Source: Juglans regia (lineage: Eukaryota; Streptophyta; Magnoliopsida; Fagales; Juglandaceae). Taken from it: a stretch of DNA of 64,000 nucleotides. Made by a program: the position numbers and the translations under genes. Under the pieces are notes generated by a model. The model was not told the origin of the DNA and made no database searches. It saw only the letters and a list, made by a program, of their open reading frames with translations. The stretch spans positions 29,731,150 to 29,795,149 of the forward strand of contig NC_049910.1 of the NCBI RefSeq assembly GCF_001411555.2. Direction: 5' to 3'. Below, one piece after another: positions 11,531 to 22,980 of this stretch; position 1 is the first letter of the stretch; each line of letters starts with the position of its first letter.

Positions 11531-12763
11531 GACACACTTTATAATGTCCATGCATGCCACATTCAGGCGTAGCCAATTGTTACGGTTTCCAATACTGTTT
11601 GCAAAAGTACTACAAACATAAAATTACATTTCAGTTCTTCTTGTGTTTTGAATATGCATAAAACAGCAGCAGCAGCAGCAACAACAGCATTCGCAGCAGC
11701 AACAGCATCATAAACTGGGAGCTGGGAGGTCTGCATCTGGTTTGGAGGAACTCATAATGGGTTGCACTTCAACTAACATCAAAGAAGTGAGTATGAATTT
11801 TTTGATCCCGAAATCCTGAGGCCCATATTTGTCATAATTCTACCGGAGGAAAGAAAGAAAAGGTAAACAAGGATTAAAAGTGATAAAAAGGAAGATAAAT
11901 TAATTTCTTTATCAAATAAATTAAATTAAAGAAAGAAAACAAAGACTTTTTTTTCTTTGTACTTTATCTTTTATCTTTCATTTTATTTTGGAGTCATATA
12001 TAGCTAGTGATTTTATAATGATATATATACTGTATATCAACCTCCCCTCTGTAATAAAAGATGCAGGCACCTAGCTAGTTAGCTACCATATCATGAATTA
12101 GGCTTTTATAGTAGACAAGATAATCTATTCTATCTGAATGGAAAGAGCGAAATATCATGTTGATGATGAATTTCAACAGAAAATTAAAAGCACAAGACAG
12201 AGTCGATTATGGTAGTTAAAGAAACTTACAGTACTAAGCTAGCTAGCTGAGGAGAGAAAATACGAAATACATTATACACTGCGTACAGACAACTTTTCTA
12301 GGGGAATTTTTTTATTATTTGCCTGCTAATATGAACTGATCCTGAAGGTCTATTAAAGCATTTTTCCATATAATCAATTAAAGCAACATAGTTATGTATT
12401 TAATTGATCTAAGTACATGCATGCCTTCTTTATTTTTTTTCTTTTTCTCTTTTGGATGAAGTGACCGAAATGATAGTACGAGCTTATATTTTTTTTTCCT
12501 CGTGTTTGGCGTTAGATGAAGGGCACAGCAACAGACATGCATTTTTATTGTGGGGTAGAAAGGGATTAAAGAGGCGGTTCTTTCTCAGTATTTTCCTGAG
12601 TAAATAGTTTTCTTTTCTACAATATAAACCTAACCCTAATGTTCACATGATGCATGCTTGCATTTTCTTGCAGGAATCATCCATCCAAAACCCTCAAGAG
12701 GCAGAATGGTTGAAGTATTCGTCCTTCTGGCCTGACCCTGACAACCAGGATCATCATGGGTAG
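8805..12763 (+). CDS. NAC075: NAC domain transcription factor, NAC075 orthologue (six coding exons)
   Basis: Predicted exons are 8805-8936, 9260-9437, 9748-10331, 10864-11169, 11667-11786 and 12674-12763; every intron is GT-AG and phases join cleanly, giving 469 residues against about 500 for Arabidopsis NAC075. Exon 1 has the subgroup-specific Cys motif ([17 protein letters not shown]). The NAC domain follows: [83 protein letters not shown] and [12 protein letters not shown], then [11 protein letters not shown]. The C-terminal half is rich in His and Gln, and ends with [10 protein letters not shown] and [14 protein letters not shown], as in NAC075. In Arabidopsis this nuclear factor acts upstream of vessel and secondary-wall NAC genes and in flowering; that function is known for the family and inferred here. 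The start is the only ATG giving the conserved N-terminus. Frame and splice sites are intact, so the gene is probably functional. Confidence 0.93.
9071..9098. repeat. (AT)n microsatellite in NAC075 intron 1
   Basis: About 28 bp of AT dinucleotides within the first coding intron. Confidence 0.9.
9463..9489. repeat. (TC)n microsatellite in NAC075 intron 2
   Basis: About 27 bp of TC dinucleotides starting 25 bp after the exon 2 donor site. Confidence 0.9.
9594..9641. repeat. Compound (AT)n(AG)n microsatellite in NAC075 intron 2
   Basis: AT dinucleotides (9594-9618) run directly into AG dinucleotides (9618-9641). Confidence 0.9.
11495..11530. repeat. Compound (TA)n(CA)n microsatellite in NAC075 intron 4
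   Basis: TA dinucleotides pass directly into CA dinucleotides. The open frame crossing this on the minus strand is an artefact. Confidence 0.9.
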
Positions 12764-13250
12764 GAGCAAAAAAACAACAGAGAATAAACAACACCCATGC
12801 ATACAGACAATATCATTATCATCATCATTAGTACTCGAAACGTTCCTCAATTCTTTTCAGCATGAGACCAAGAAAACCATGCATCCATAGTTGGGTCATT
12901 TTCTTTCCTTTTACTGTGGGCCTGGCTAAGCTCTGGTGGCTCTCAACCGAACTAACTGCATGTGAAACAGTCCTGGATGTTGGAAAGAAAGAGAGAATCA
13001 AAGAAAAAACAAAGAAAAAGAAAAGAAACCTAGAAAGGCTGCACCGTCTTCTGCCAAACGGAAGAGAACCAAGGGCCCAAAAGAAATACAGCCCTGCATG
13101 AAAATCATCACCATTATGATTACAATATCATCTTTATGGATATTCTTATTGTTTTATTATTTTAAGATGTTTGTATAATCTCTCTTTCTTGTTCTTTATA
13201 AACAATATACCAGAGAGAGTTTGTGGAAATTGCAAAAATACTTTAATTGT
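12764..13250 (+). other. Probable NAC075 3' UTR
   Basis: Non-coding sequence follows the TAG at 12761. An AATAAA hexamer occurs at 12783-12788, but that would make a very short 3' UTR; T-rich sequence near 13140-13210 is an alternative end. The 79-codon open frame at 12862-13101 is Lys/Arg-rich with no recognised domain and is taken as chance. Confidence 0.4.
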
Positions 13251-14195
13251 TAATTGTTCTGTCATTACTCACTTTGATAGTAAAGTATAAAAAGGTGTTC
13301 AGTACTACTCGTATGATTTCCCTTTATAGAAATATTAGTTGGGGAATTTTCAATGAAACATGATGGGTTCTCCTCGTTAGTATTAAACTAAAAGTATCTT
13401 ACATGCATGGATTTCCAAAGCCTATATCCTGCCCAAATTGAATTTGTATAGACATTCTCTGGTTTAATTAACAGATCAAATCCACTAGCTAAGTGGCCAG
13501 CAATATCCATGATCTCCACTTTTCTTTTCTTTAAGAAACTATAGTATGAATAAAAAAAATTATAGTTTCCTATAAATCCTAATTAATTAATTAAGCAAGT
13601 CGAGTTCAAACGAAAAGAGTGGTACTGGATATAATATAGTGAAGTACTTATGTTCTTTGAAATTTTATTCGAACACGTACGAGTCAAGCTCAAACTTTTC
13701 TCCCAAGTTCATTTTATAATCAAGAACAGCTCATCTATTTTCGAGCAAATCGGACTTATTCACAAACAACCTAATATGATAAATTAGATTATTTATATCA
13801 TATTTTACAATTTTTCTAAAAATTTTGATAAATAATCTTTGTATTTTTGTATAAGGTTCATACATAAATATTTTAAGAATTATATTTATAAGGGTTCAAA
13901 CAAAAGACATTATAATAGTAAAATGATTTCCACTTGCATATTTAAATTTTTAATTACTAAAGATATTCTTAACATAAAATGAAAAATAATACTATAAAGA
14001 TTAAAAATAAAAAATAATTCAAGTTTTATATGAGATTTTATTAGTCCAATTGAATTTTATAGGAGTTGTATTATTCAATACTTCACCATGATTTTATATT
14101 CACGAAAAACTCATATAATAAACAAAACAAATCTAAGTTGAGTTTTTTCAAGCCAATCTTGATCTCATTGCCTAGCGGCCATATTTATTAGAGAA
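13251..14195. other. Intergenic AT-rich DNA
   Basis: No gene, RNA or transposon domain was supported. Confidence 0.45.
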
Positions 14196-14325
14196 ATAAT
14201 AGTTACAGTCGTGAGTATGCAAGCATCACATAAAAAAAAATTAATTTTTAATAGCAGACCCCACTCTTTTTCAAAACGACTGTATGACGCTTACGTACTC
14301 CACGATTGTATGTAGCATTACTCTA
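14196..14325. repeat. Dispersed short repeat (MITE-like), copy 2
   Basis: Resembles 5185-5335, with a shared [23 protein letters not shown] run followed by CACTCTTTTTCAAAACGACT. Boundaries were not defined. Confidence 0.35.
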
Positions 14326-14646
14326 TTTATTAATTGGACAATGCTAGGGTTGTGAAGCACCTATTTTTATTTGGCCATTTGATGTTTGTAATGTGGAGCC
14401 CAAGGTTTGATTTTTCTGTTTGTTGTTTGTGTGTGTGCATGCGCGCCCGTTGAGGGCCTGGCCCATGTAGAAGCCCAAGTTGTGAAATTGAAAACCCAAC
14501 CCCCTTACCCAAATGACGTCGTTTTAGACTTAAAAACCCTAAATTTTTTTCTCTGGTTTTCTCTTCATCTTCCTCTCTCTTCCGCGCCGCACCCTTTCCC
14601 CCATGGCTCTCTCTCCCTTTGCAACCCGTGACTCTGCCCCGCCACC
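14326..14646. other. Left flank of gypsy element 1, pyrimidine-rich
   Basis: No gene supported. The end (14540-14640) is CT-rich and ends CTGCCCCGCCACC. The sequence just past the element on the right begins CTGCCCATGCCCGCCAC, a partial resemblance rather than a clean 5-bp target duplication. Confidence 0.4.
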
Positions 14647-15031
14647 TATCACTTTACCCCTACACATGCCTTCATCTGAGCCATCCACTTAATCCAGCGG
14701 CCATTAAGTGTCTTCACGGATTATCTCAAAAGTCCCAATGTTCTACAGTTACAGAATGTTCATGTTATTTCCAACATTTTATTTTGACCAAGTCTTTAGT
14801 CTAGTAGGCCACGTTGGGCCAGCTGCTATTTGAGTTATGAAATGGGTCTGGTCTATTTAGTTATATGTAGCGGGTCAGATCATGGTCATCAGTTAGTTAT
14901 TGTTTGAGTTGTATGTATAGTTCTATTATCTATCAATGAATCATCAAACTATTTTGCCTATCATTACACTTTGGAGGAACTAGTCCCTTGAAGTACCAGA
15001 TATGATTGACTTAATTGGCTGATTTGTAACA
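14647..15031 (+). repeat. 5' LTR of gypsy element 1
   Basis: Aligns throughout with 17379-17766; landmarks in both are TGCCTTCATCT, CTAGTAGGCCAC and GCCTATCATTACACTTTGGA. It starts TATCAC where the 3' copy has TGTCAC, so the terminal TG is mutated, and ends TAACA. Confidence 0.85.
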
Positions 15032-15032
15032 G

Positions 15033-15046
15033 TGGTATCCAGAGAC
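15033..15046 (+). promoter_or_regulatory. Primer binding site, initiator tRNA-Met type
   Basis: TGGTATCCAGAGAC starts two bases after the LTR and resembles the usual tRNA-Met primer site TGGTATCAGAGC with small changes. Confidence 0.7.
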
Positions 15047-15057
15047 AGGTTGGTTCC

Positions 15058-17375
15058 ATGGCTGAGGGGATCCGACTTTCACAACTTTCTGAAGTTATTA
15101 CATAGCTGAGAAATGAAAATGCATAAATGAAAGAGGCCCAAACTCGGCAACAGACCTTGCTAAAAGAACTTATCTAGCAAGTCAGCAATCTTACCAACAA
15201 CTACACAATCCTTTTCCCATACCATAACCACCACACCCTATAAACAGATCCATTCCCACCATTCCGACCCAAGTAGTAGCCAAAATTCTGAAATAACCAA
15301 AACCCATTTCAACCTAGTTTTTGGAAATCAATCCGAGATCCACAGTAGAACCATGAGACTTAATTTTCCCAAGTTTGATGGGTCTGACCCCACCTAGTGG
15401 GTCTTTAGAACCCAACATTTTTTTTTACTGCTACAACACACCTAATACATAGAAAATTCCGCTAGCATCATTCCATATGGAAGGTAAGGCCCTTACTTGG
15501 TGCTAGTGGCTATTCGCTTCCCATCCAATAACCACCTGACCCGAATTTGTGCATGCATTACAAGTTTCATTCGCACCCATACCTTTTGAAGATCCAGTAG
15601 CAGATTTTACAAAGTTAAGACAAACCTCTACTGTGGAGGAGTACCAAACTGATTTTGAGATACAATCAAACCGTATTCCCCGGACTGCAAGAGGATTTTT
15701 CGGATTAGTACCTTTCTTAGTGGGCTACAATATGATATTGGGATCATGGCCACCATGTTTAGACCAACTACCCTCCCCATTGCCTTTGGTCTAGCCCGAC
15801 TATATGAAGAGGAAGTATGGCACAGGTTCAAAGAAAAAAAAAAAAAACCACCGGCATATTCCAGCCAACTCCAATCGACCACATTCCCCCAAAAAAACAA
15901 CTTTCCAAGACTTCCAGCACCTAGCCTCGCTCGACTATTGGGACCCCACCTCCTAATTACCCCCTCAACCAGACAGAGACAATCCTAATAAACCCAGCCT
16001 TCCTATACAACGAATTGCCTCTACAAAAATGAAGGAAAGTTGGGACCGTGCTCTTTGTTACTACTGTGATGACAAATGGGCTACCGGACATCGGTGTAGA
16101 ACTCCCAAGCTATTCCTTTTAGAAGGGCTAGAGGCTGAAACTAAGGAGGAAATTTTTTAGGATGCATAATCACCCATTAGCAGGACATTTAGGATATCAC
16201 AAAACCTTAGCTCGAGTCAGAAAAAAAATTTACTAGCCTGGGTTAAAGGTTGCAATCATGCATTATGTACGGGAATGTGAGATCTACCAGTGTAGCAAAG
16301 TTGAACATAGACATCCCGTAGGACTACTCCAGTTGTTACCCATTTTTGAATGACCATGGATTGATATTAGCATGGACTTCATTGAAGAGTTGCCCCTATC
16401 TCACAATAAAAATGTCATGATGGTGGTTGTCAATTGTTTAACTAAATACCCTCACTTTATTGCACTCAGTCATCCCTACACCGCCATTACGATAGCTAGA
16501 CTATTTCTTGACAACATTTTTAGACTCCATGGCATCCATAAATCTATTTTCAGTGACAGGGATCCTATTTGTATTTCTCATTTTTGGTCTAAGCTCCTTT
16601 GGTTATAGCAAACCGAACTCAACATTAGCACTGACTACCACCCACAAATGGATAGATAGACGGACATAGTTAACCAATGTTTAGAAGGGTACCTTTATCG
16701 ATTCAGTGGACACAAACCCAAGGCATGGAGTAAATGGCTCTCTCTTGCAGAGTATTGGTATAATACCAATGAGCACACCTCCACCAAAACCACACCATTT
16801 GAAGCCATCTACGGCTATCCTCCTCCTCATCTCCTCCAGTACACTCTGGGCACAACTAAGGTTCAAGTTGTTGAAGACTCGTTGAAGGACAGGGATGCCA
16901 CCCTCAGATCTTTAAAGGCAAACCTACGAGAAGCACCAGAAAGGATGAAGAGATTTGCAGATCTAAACCAAACAGAGAGGGAATTTACAAACGGAGATTG
17001 GGTGTACATGCGACTCAAACCCTATCGTTAACTCTTGGCAGCTACGCAACGAAATTAGAAACTAGCATCCCGTTACTATGGGCCTTTCTTGGTAAAAATA
17101 AAAATGGTTGCTTATCACTTGTGATTACCTCCAGAGTCCAAGATTGACCCCATTTTCCATGTTTCTTCCATGAAAACGTGACCAGGATCCACATCCATCT
17201 AGCAGCCAAAGCTTCCACCAGTCAACGAAGACTCAAGAGGCAAGGGCGGCAAGCTACCACAAGGTTATTTGTGCAATGGGTTGGCTTAGGTGACAAAGAG
17301 ACAACTTGGGAAGACATTAAGGTTTTTCGTGACAAATTTGGGGGCCTTGCGGACAAGGTCCTCAAAGATGGGGGG
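15058..17375 (+). pseudogene. gag-integrase-chromodomain relic of gypsy element 1
   Basis: ATG at 15058 opens gag but stops within about 20 codons. The gag C-terminus has a knuckle-like motif (LCYYCDDKWATGHRC) followed by KLFLLEG, near 16050-16125, typical of plant chromoviruses. Integrase remains run 16160-17000: the HHCC region (HPLAGHLGYHKTLARV), the first catalytic Asp in MDFIEELP, the second in SDRDP, and the Glu in NQCLEGYL, with stops between. A chromodomain-like tail (VQWVGLGDKETTWED) lies at about 17270-17330. RT and RNase H are absent. All frames are broken. Confidence 0.75.
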
Positions 17376-17378
17376 TTC

Positions 17379-17766
17379 TGTCACGTTACCCTTACATATG
17401 CCTTCATCTAAGCTATCCATTTGATCCAGTGGCCATTAATTGTCTTCGCGAATTATCTCAAAAGTCCCAGTGTTCAAGAGTTCCAGAATGTTCATGTTAT
17501 TTCCATAATTTTATTTTGATCGAGTCTTCAGTCTAGTAGGCCACATTGGGCCAGTTGCTATTTGAGTTATGAAATGGGTCTGGTCTGTTTAGTTATTATG
17601 TAGTGGGTCTAATCATGGTCATCAGTTAGTTATTATTTGAGTTGTATTTAAGTACTCCTATTATCTATCAATGAAGCATCGAATTATTTTGCCTATCATT
17701 ACACTTTGGATGAAGTGGTCCTTTGAAGTACAAGATATTATTGACTTAAATGGCGGATTCATAACA
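17379..17766 (+). repeat. 3' LTR of gypsy element 1
   Basis: Begins TGTCACGTTACCC immediately after the purine tract AAAGATGGGGGGTTC, ends ATAACA, 388 bp against 385 for the left copy. Confidence 0.85.
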
Positions 17767-19539
17767 CTGCCCATGCCCGCCACGAGTTCACCTCCATGCA
17801 TCGTGTTACTCAGCCTCCTCTATGCACTTCTGTCCGCGTTGTCCCTCTCTGCCTCCCCGTGATTCTCATCCATGCATCTGCACACTGCCCATGCACACCC
17901 CATCCAACGCAGCCACGTGTCCTTGGGCTCAACCCTCCCTCTATCATGTTTGACCACTGTTCATCCCACCAATCTGAGCTCGCTTTGTGTCCCCCGTGAC
18001 AGGGTGGCTCAACCAATATATAGGTCGAGGCCCCTCCTCTTCAAAGCACCCTGATCCTCTCCTCTCCCATTTGGTCTCAATCTCCGCACTAAGATCTAGC
18101 TTTGTCTCCCACTCAGATCCCTTCTCTCTTTCATATACAAGTTCTCTCTCTTCTAGGGTTGCACTGGCACCATGACCCGCCACTATAGATGCTCACCGAA
18201 AGCAGTCCGACCACCCATCCAACTTCCCCATAATTCTCGGCCTCACCCCTCTCATATTTCTTCTCTTTTGATTTCGGTCTCTATCTATCTCTCTTTCTCA
18301 TAGCTCCACTTCTTCCTGACCCTCTATTTTTTGCCAGATCTACCTCTGAGACCCAAGTTGTCTTACAAATCGCAGTACGGAATACCACAACAGTTCACCA
18401 AAATACCTCCAAACAAAAGAAAGGTAATTCTCCATAACAAAGGCTATTATCTAGGAAGCCTACATTTGGACTTACACAACAATAGCATTTAGGGACCAAA
18501 GAAATCGCGAGTTTTGTTGGATGTGTATATTTATAAAAGGTATATCTAATTTATAAAAGCATTTCCACATGAAAATGGAAATCTTGGAAGGAGTTTGTAT
18601 TATCCGCCATGTTGATTTGGATAGTCATCAAGTATTCCAGCCCTACTAAGTCTCATAACTTCTGAAGGTTTCAACCATCTCTTATTCCATCGTACGATTG
18701 TAGTTCAGGTTGGCTAGCCATCTCCACTCAATTTGTTAGAGGACTTGGCCAAACCAATTTTCAAACTAGAAAGAAAATTCTCCTTTATTTACGTGCCAAG
18801 TCGTACCATAAACATTTTTTTTAAGAAGATAATATGACCCTAGTTTTATTGATTGCCCTCACTTATGGCCGATGAATACCTTTTACAGATAATGAAACTT
18901 GGAAGTTACAAGGATAAAAGCCCTAAACCAAGTTCCTAAAAAACTATTAAGACTTTATATAAAGATTATAAGAAGATTAAGAAAATCTAGTTAAGAAGAC
19001 CTACACGATCTAAAGAGAACAAAGCAATCATATGTTTAGGAAATTGAAAGAGAGATAAAAAAAAAAAACTTACCGTATGTCCCATAGCACCATAATTTGC
19101 AAGATTGACTGCTAGCCATAACCTAAACATGAACCTTAGAAATTAAAGGTAGTAGAGACGTCCATAAGTTAAAATCATGTTTTAAATGAGAAATCAAAAC
19201 TTGATTGCAAGCTTTGAGATAGTTTACCTAGAAAGTACTATGTCCAAAAAGGAATTCTCACAAAGAAACATCCATGCCAACTTCATGTTAAGAGCTTTCT
19301 TCACTTCACCAAGATATCCTATACTTAGCCTTCCTTATTCATTCACTAGCTTATGAAATTGATATGTTACAATCCACTTCCTCTTTCTCACCTGTGTATT
19401 GCTTCAAAAATAAATTAGCAAATATCTTTAATATCTCTTACAAGCATCTTTAGGAATATTTAATACAAATAACAATGGATTGGCATGCTTATTTGTAAGC
19501 TTTCCATGGAAATTGAGCTTCGAGCTTGAAACTCGTTGC
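17767..19539. other. Intergenic DNA with a promoter-like GC-richer patch
   Basis: 17770-18200 is unusually C-rich and has ACCAATATATAGG at about 18012-18024, a CAAT plus TATA-like arrangement, followed by a CT-rich stretch. This may be an LTR or the leader of a lost gene. Overlapping open frames on both strands (17796-18183) show no domain. 18200-19539 holds nothing I can support. Confidence 0.35.
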
Positions 19540-19940
19540 TGTTATGGGTATTCTACAATTGTAATAGCATTCAAGAACAAGAACAGAAAGAATGAATCTT
19601 GAAATTGAGTTTAATTATAGGAAAACTCAACACCTCTAAGAATTACAAGTTCATACAAGTCTTCAATAAAACTCTCATTCCCATGATTCCCCTTTTTATA
19701 CAACAAAAATTCAATTAAACTCCCTACTTCACTAAAACCCAAAACTAGTTGTTTCCTCACCCCTCTTATAAATGCAACGCACCGTATTATTAATCATTGC
19801 ACAACATTTTCCTACACAAAATGCATCGTATCACTAATCACCACACATCGATTTACTAATTCACACTACAACCCGTTCCACCATTGTTCTTCTTCCCTTC
19901 AAATCTTTCTTCTAAACTACTTTAACTACCACACATGACA
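19540..19940 (-). repeat. 3' LTR of gypsy element 2
   Basis: On the minus strand it begins TGTCATGTGTGG right after the purine tract AAGAAGGGGAGTA and ends ATAACA, about 401 bp. No partner LTR is in the window. Confidence 0.6.
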
Positions 19941-19944
19941 TACT

Positions 19945-21750
19945 CCCCTTCTTGAATATGCCTTGACCACAAGGCTGGAATTTAAACTCAAGCTCTCCCT
20001 CCCTTCCAAGACCTTGCCTACAAGGTGAGGGTAAATGCCTCTGAGCTTCCACAATGACTCCCAGGTGTTGTCTTCAGGTGTCGTTCTAGCCAAATTAATC
20101 AATACTTCAGTGCTAGCATGGTTTCCACACTTCTTCATTATTCTATCTAGAATTGCTTTAGCTCAGGCTGGATATTACCTTCTCTATCCACTGGTGGTAA
20201 AGATGGTAATGGTATGATGTTTTCTCTCAATTTCTTCTTAGGATAGGAGACATGAAACACATTGTGGACATTAGCTGAAGTAGGAAAACTTAACTTGTAT
20301 GCTACAAACCCCTCATTTTCAATGATTTGTAATGGCCCATAAAACTGTGGTGCCAGTTTCAAATGATGTCTTAAGGCTACTGTCTTTAGCCTATATGGTT
20401 GTAACGTCAAGAAAATCTAATCACCCACTGCAAAACTCCTTTCTATCCTCTTACTATCAGCAAAGTGCTTCATTCTTTATTGAGGCTTCTGCAAGTTATC
20501 CTTCAACAGAATCATGATCTCATCCCTTGTTCCCAGTTGCTTATCTATAGCCTCATTTGCAGTAGTGTCGTGGACATGACAAGAGCCTTAGCGGCTTCTT
20601 ATAACCATAAAGAGCTTCAAATGGAGATATTCCAGTAGCTTAATGTGTTGTAGTGTTGTAGTGTTGTAGCGCCATTCAGCCATTGGAAGCCACACACTCC
20701 AATCTCTAGGTCTTGTCCCAATATAACAGCTTAGATACATCTCCACACACTTATTAAGTGCCTCAATTTGGCCATTAGTCTATGGATGATACGCAGAATT
20801 GAAAGCCAAGGTTGTCTCCTGCAAATTAAAAAGTTCCTTCCAAAAAAGAACTTGTAAATATTGGATCTCTATAAGAAACAATCGATTTAGGCATTCCATG
20901 AAACTTGAATACCCCAGTAAAAAACACTTGTGCTACCTTAACTGTTGTATAAGGGTGTGCCAAAGTTATAAAAAAAAAAAAAGTGTTTGGTAAGTCTATC
21001 CACCACAGACAAAATGATAGAAAATCCATGAGTCGCTAGTAAGCCTTCTATTAAATCCTAGTAAGCCTTCTATGAAATCCATTGCAATATCTGTCCAAAG
21101 CTGATTTAGCACTAGTAATGGATGTAGCAAGCCTGCAGGATGCATATTCTCATACTTCACAGTTTGACAAATCCCATACTCCCTTACAAGTTTTTTAATA
21201 TCACCTCTCATACCCTTCCAATGAAAATCCAATATGGCCCTCTGTAGAGTTTTATGGTACCCTACATATCTACCATGTGGATTGTTATGAATGTGGTGTA
21301 AAACCTTGTCCTTAAAAGCAAATGAGGGAACCACTACCATCTTTCCTTTTCTTAGCAATAAACTTTGCTGCAAAGAAAAGTTCTTAACAATTTCTATACC
21401 CTTGTGTAATTTCTGATAGATCTTTTGAAATTTTGGAGACAAGGCATAACTACTTTTCAATTCATCAAGCTACAAAGCAGTTGGAAAGGATATCAGTGCC
21501 AGAGTAGCCTCCACCTTCTCTTCCTTCCTTGAGAGACCATCGCCACCTTATTATCTTTACCTCTCTTATAGTCAATGCTGAAATCATAACTAAGCAACTT
21601 TGTTAACCATTTATGTTGTGCCTCAGTGCCAACTTCCTTTTCCAATAGAAATTTAAAGGCTTGTTGGTCAGTTTTGATTTTAAATGATTGACCTAGAAAG
21701 TATGGACACCATTTTTGTACTGTAGTCACCAATGCCAAAAGTTCATTTAT
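19945..21750 (-). pseudogene. Broken RNase H-integrase-chromodomain of gypsy element 2
   Basis: From high to low coordinates: RNase H (TDQQAFKFLLEKEVGT near 21640-21690), integrase zinc finger and linker (GYHKTLQRAILDFHW, CQTVKYENMHPAGLL near 21110-21270), the first integrase Asp (MDFIEGLL near 21060), a region near the second Asp (SYRDPIF near 20850), the GPF-type module (APQFYGPLQIIENEG near 20310) and a chromodomain tail (NTWESLWKL, LVGKVLEGRE near 20000-20080). The second Asp motif reads SYRDP rather than SDRDP, which would inactivate integrase. Stops and frameshifts separate the pieces. Confidence 0.7.
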
Positions 21751-21751
21751 A

Positions 21752-22980
21752 TTGACATCGGTACAAAACAAGAATTATATTTGTGTTACATGCCATTATA
21801 TTGATCAAAGTTGGGTATTACACAAGAAAATTATAATATTTTTCAAGATTCATAATCATAGGGGTGAGACCATTGCTTGGATGTTAGAGTCTTGCTTGGC
21901 GGATTGGGAGATTAACCGCCTTTGTACGATCACCATGGATAATGCCTCCTCCAATGATGTTGCTATTGATCATGTAAGGAGGAACATAAGAGATAATGAG
22001 TTCACAATTTTGGGAGGCGAGTTCATACATGTGCGATGTGCTGCACATATTTTCAATCTCATTGTATGTGATGGTTTAAAAATTATTCATGACACTGTAA
22101 ATAAGATTAGAGAAGCAATAAGATTTGTGAGGTCCTCACCGGCAAGGCTTGATATGTTTAAAACATGTGCAAATGAGCTGAATATTGTGTGTGAAAAAAT
22201 TGTGTGTCTAGATATTCCTATTAGATGGAACTCAATATACCTAATGTTTAATATTGCTAAAAATACGAAAGAGCTTTTGAACTAATGGGAATGAAGGAGT
22301 CACAGCTTTTGGCGCCTCCGTTTGAAGATTGGCAAATGGCTCATATTTTTATTAAGTTTCTAAAAATTTTTTATGATTCCACTTTGAAAATCTCTGGCTC
22401 GTTGTATGTGACTTCTAATATGTTATTTCAAAAAATTTGTACAATTGAGAACACTTTGAACAACATGGGTCAGAGTGAGAATGATATGTTGATGAGGATG
22501 GCTTCTACTTTGAAACTTAAATTTGATAAATATTGGGGGAAAACGGATAGGATGAACATGGTTGTTTATGTAGCTTTTATCCTTAACCCTCGATATAAGA
22601 TTACAGCCTTGTCATATTGGTTGAAAATGTGCAAAAGGGATGAATGTGGAGATAGAATTGAGGCCAACGTAAGATTGCTCATGAATCGTTTGATTGAACA
22701 ATACCACAAGTTTTATAGGCTAGGTAGTGGAAGATCAAATATGACTTATAGAAGTTCCTCAAGTATTATTGGTGATGACCTGGATTGTGGTGATTTTGAT
22801 ATAGCTCTAGAACAATATCTTGAGAAGCAAAACAGTTCAGTACTTAGCTTAGACATGGATAGGTATTTGTCGGATGTGATTGAACCAAAAGTACCCTATT
22901 TCCACCATCGCATTTAAGTCCGCATTTAGCACTGGTGGACATGTAATAGACCCATACAGAAATTCATTAGCGCTAGAGAC
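21752..22980 (+). pseudogene. hAT transposase, truncated and frameshifted
   Basis: The first frame (to about 22285) carries the RNase H-like core: TSVQNKNYICVTCHYID, KIHNHRGETIAWMLESCL, TITMDNASSNDVA, the CAAHIFNLIVCDGL block and the IRWNSIYLMF motif. A frame change at about 22280 leads to the second frame (to 22915) with hAT C-terminal features (YVAFILNPRYK, DMDRYLSDVIEPKVPYF). After a stop, SAFSTGGHVIDPYRNSLA-like sequence at about 22920-22975 is the end of the dimerisation domain. The middle of that domain (the WW/P-rich segment before the SAFSTGGR word) is missing, so the protein could not dimerise normally. N-terminal zinc finger absent. Confidence 0.8.

Larger units (their letters stand above)
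14647..17766 (+). mobile_element. Ty3/gypsy chromovirus 1, internally deleted, two LTRs
   Basis: A 3.1-kb element bounded by two related direct repeats, with primer site after the left LTR, gag and zinc-knuckle remains, an integrase and a chromodomain-like C-terminus. The whole protease-RT-RNase H block is missing: the zinc knuckle ends about 16125 and the integrase zinc finger starts about 16160. With both LTRs still transcribable in principle, it would be non-autonomous. LTR divergence is substantial by eye, so the insertion is old. Confidence 0.8.
19540..21750 (-). mobile_element. Ty3/gypsy chromovirus 2, 3' half only, minus strand
   Basis: Read on the minus strand: RNase H, integrase, chromodomain, purine tract and 3' LTR in order. 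It stops abruptly inside RNase H at about 21745-21750, where hAT transposase sequence begins. The protein resembles gypsy element 3 (24001-29149) closely, so the two belong to related families. Confidence 0.75.

Noticed and set aside
12862..13101. 79-codon open frame after NAC075
   Set aside because: Lys/Arg-rich with no domain; sits in the probable 3' UTR.
17796..18183. Overlapping open frames on both strands
   Set aside because: A consequence of C-rich, stop-poor sequence; no recognised motif in any frame.
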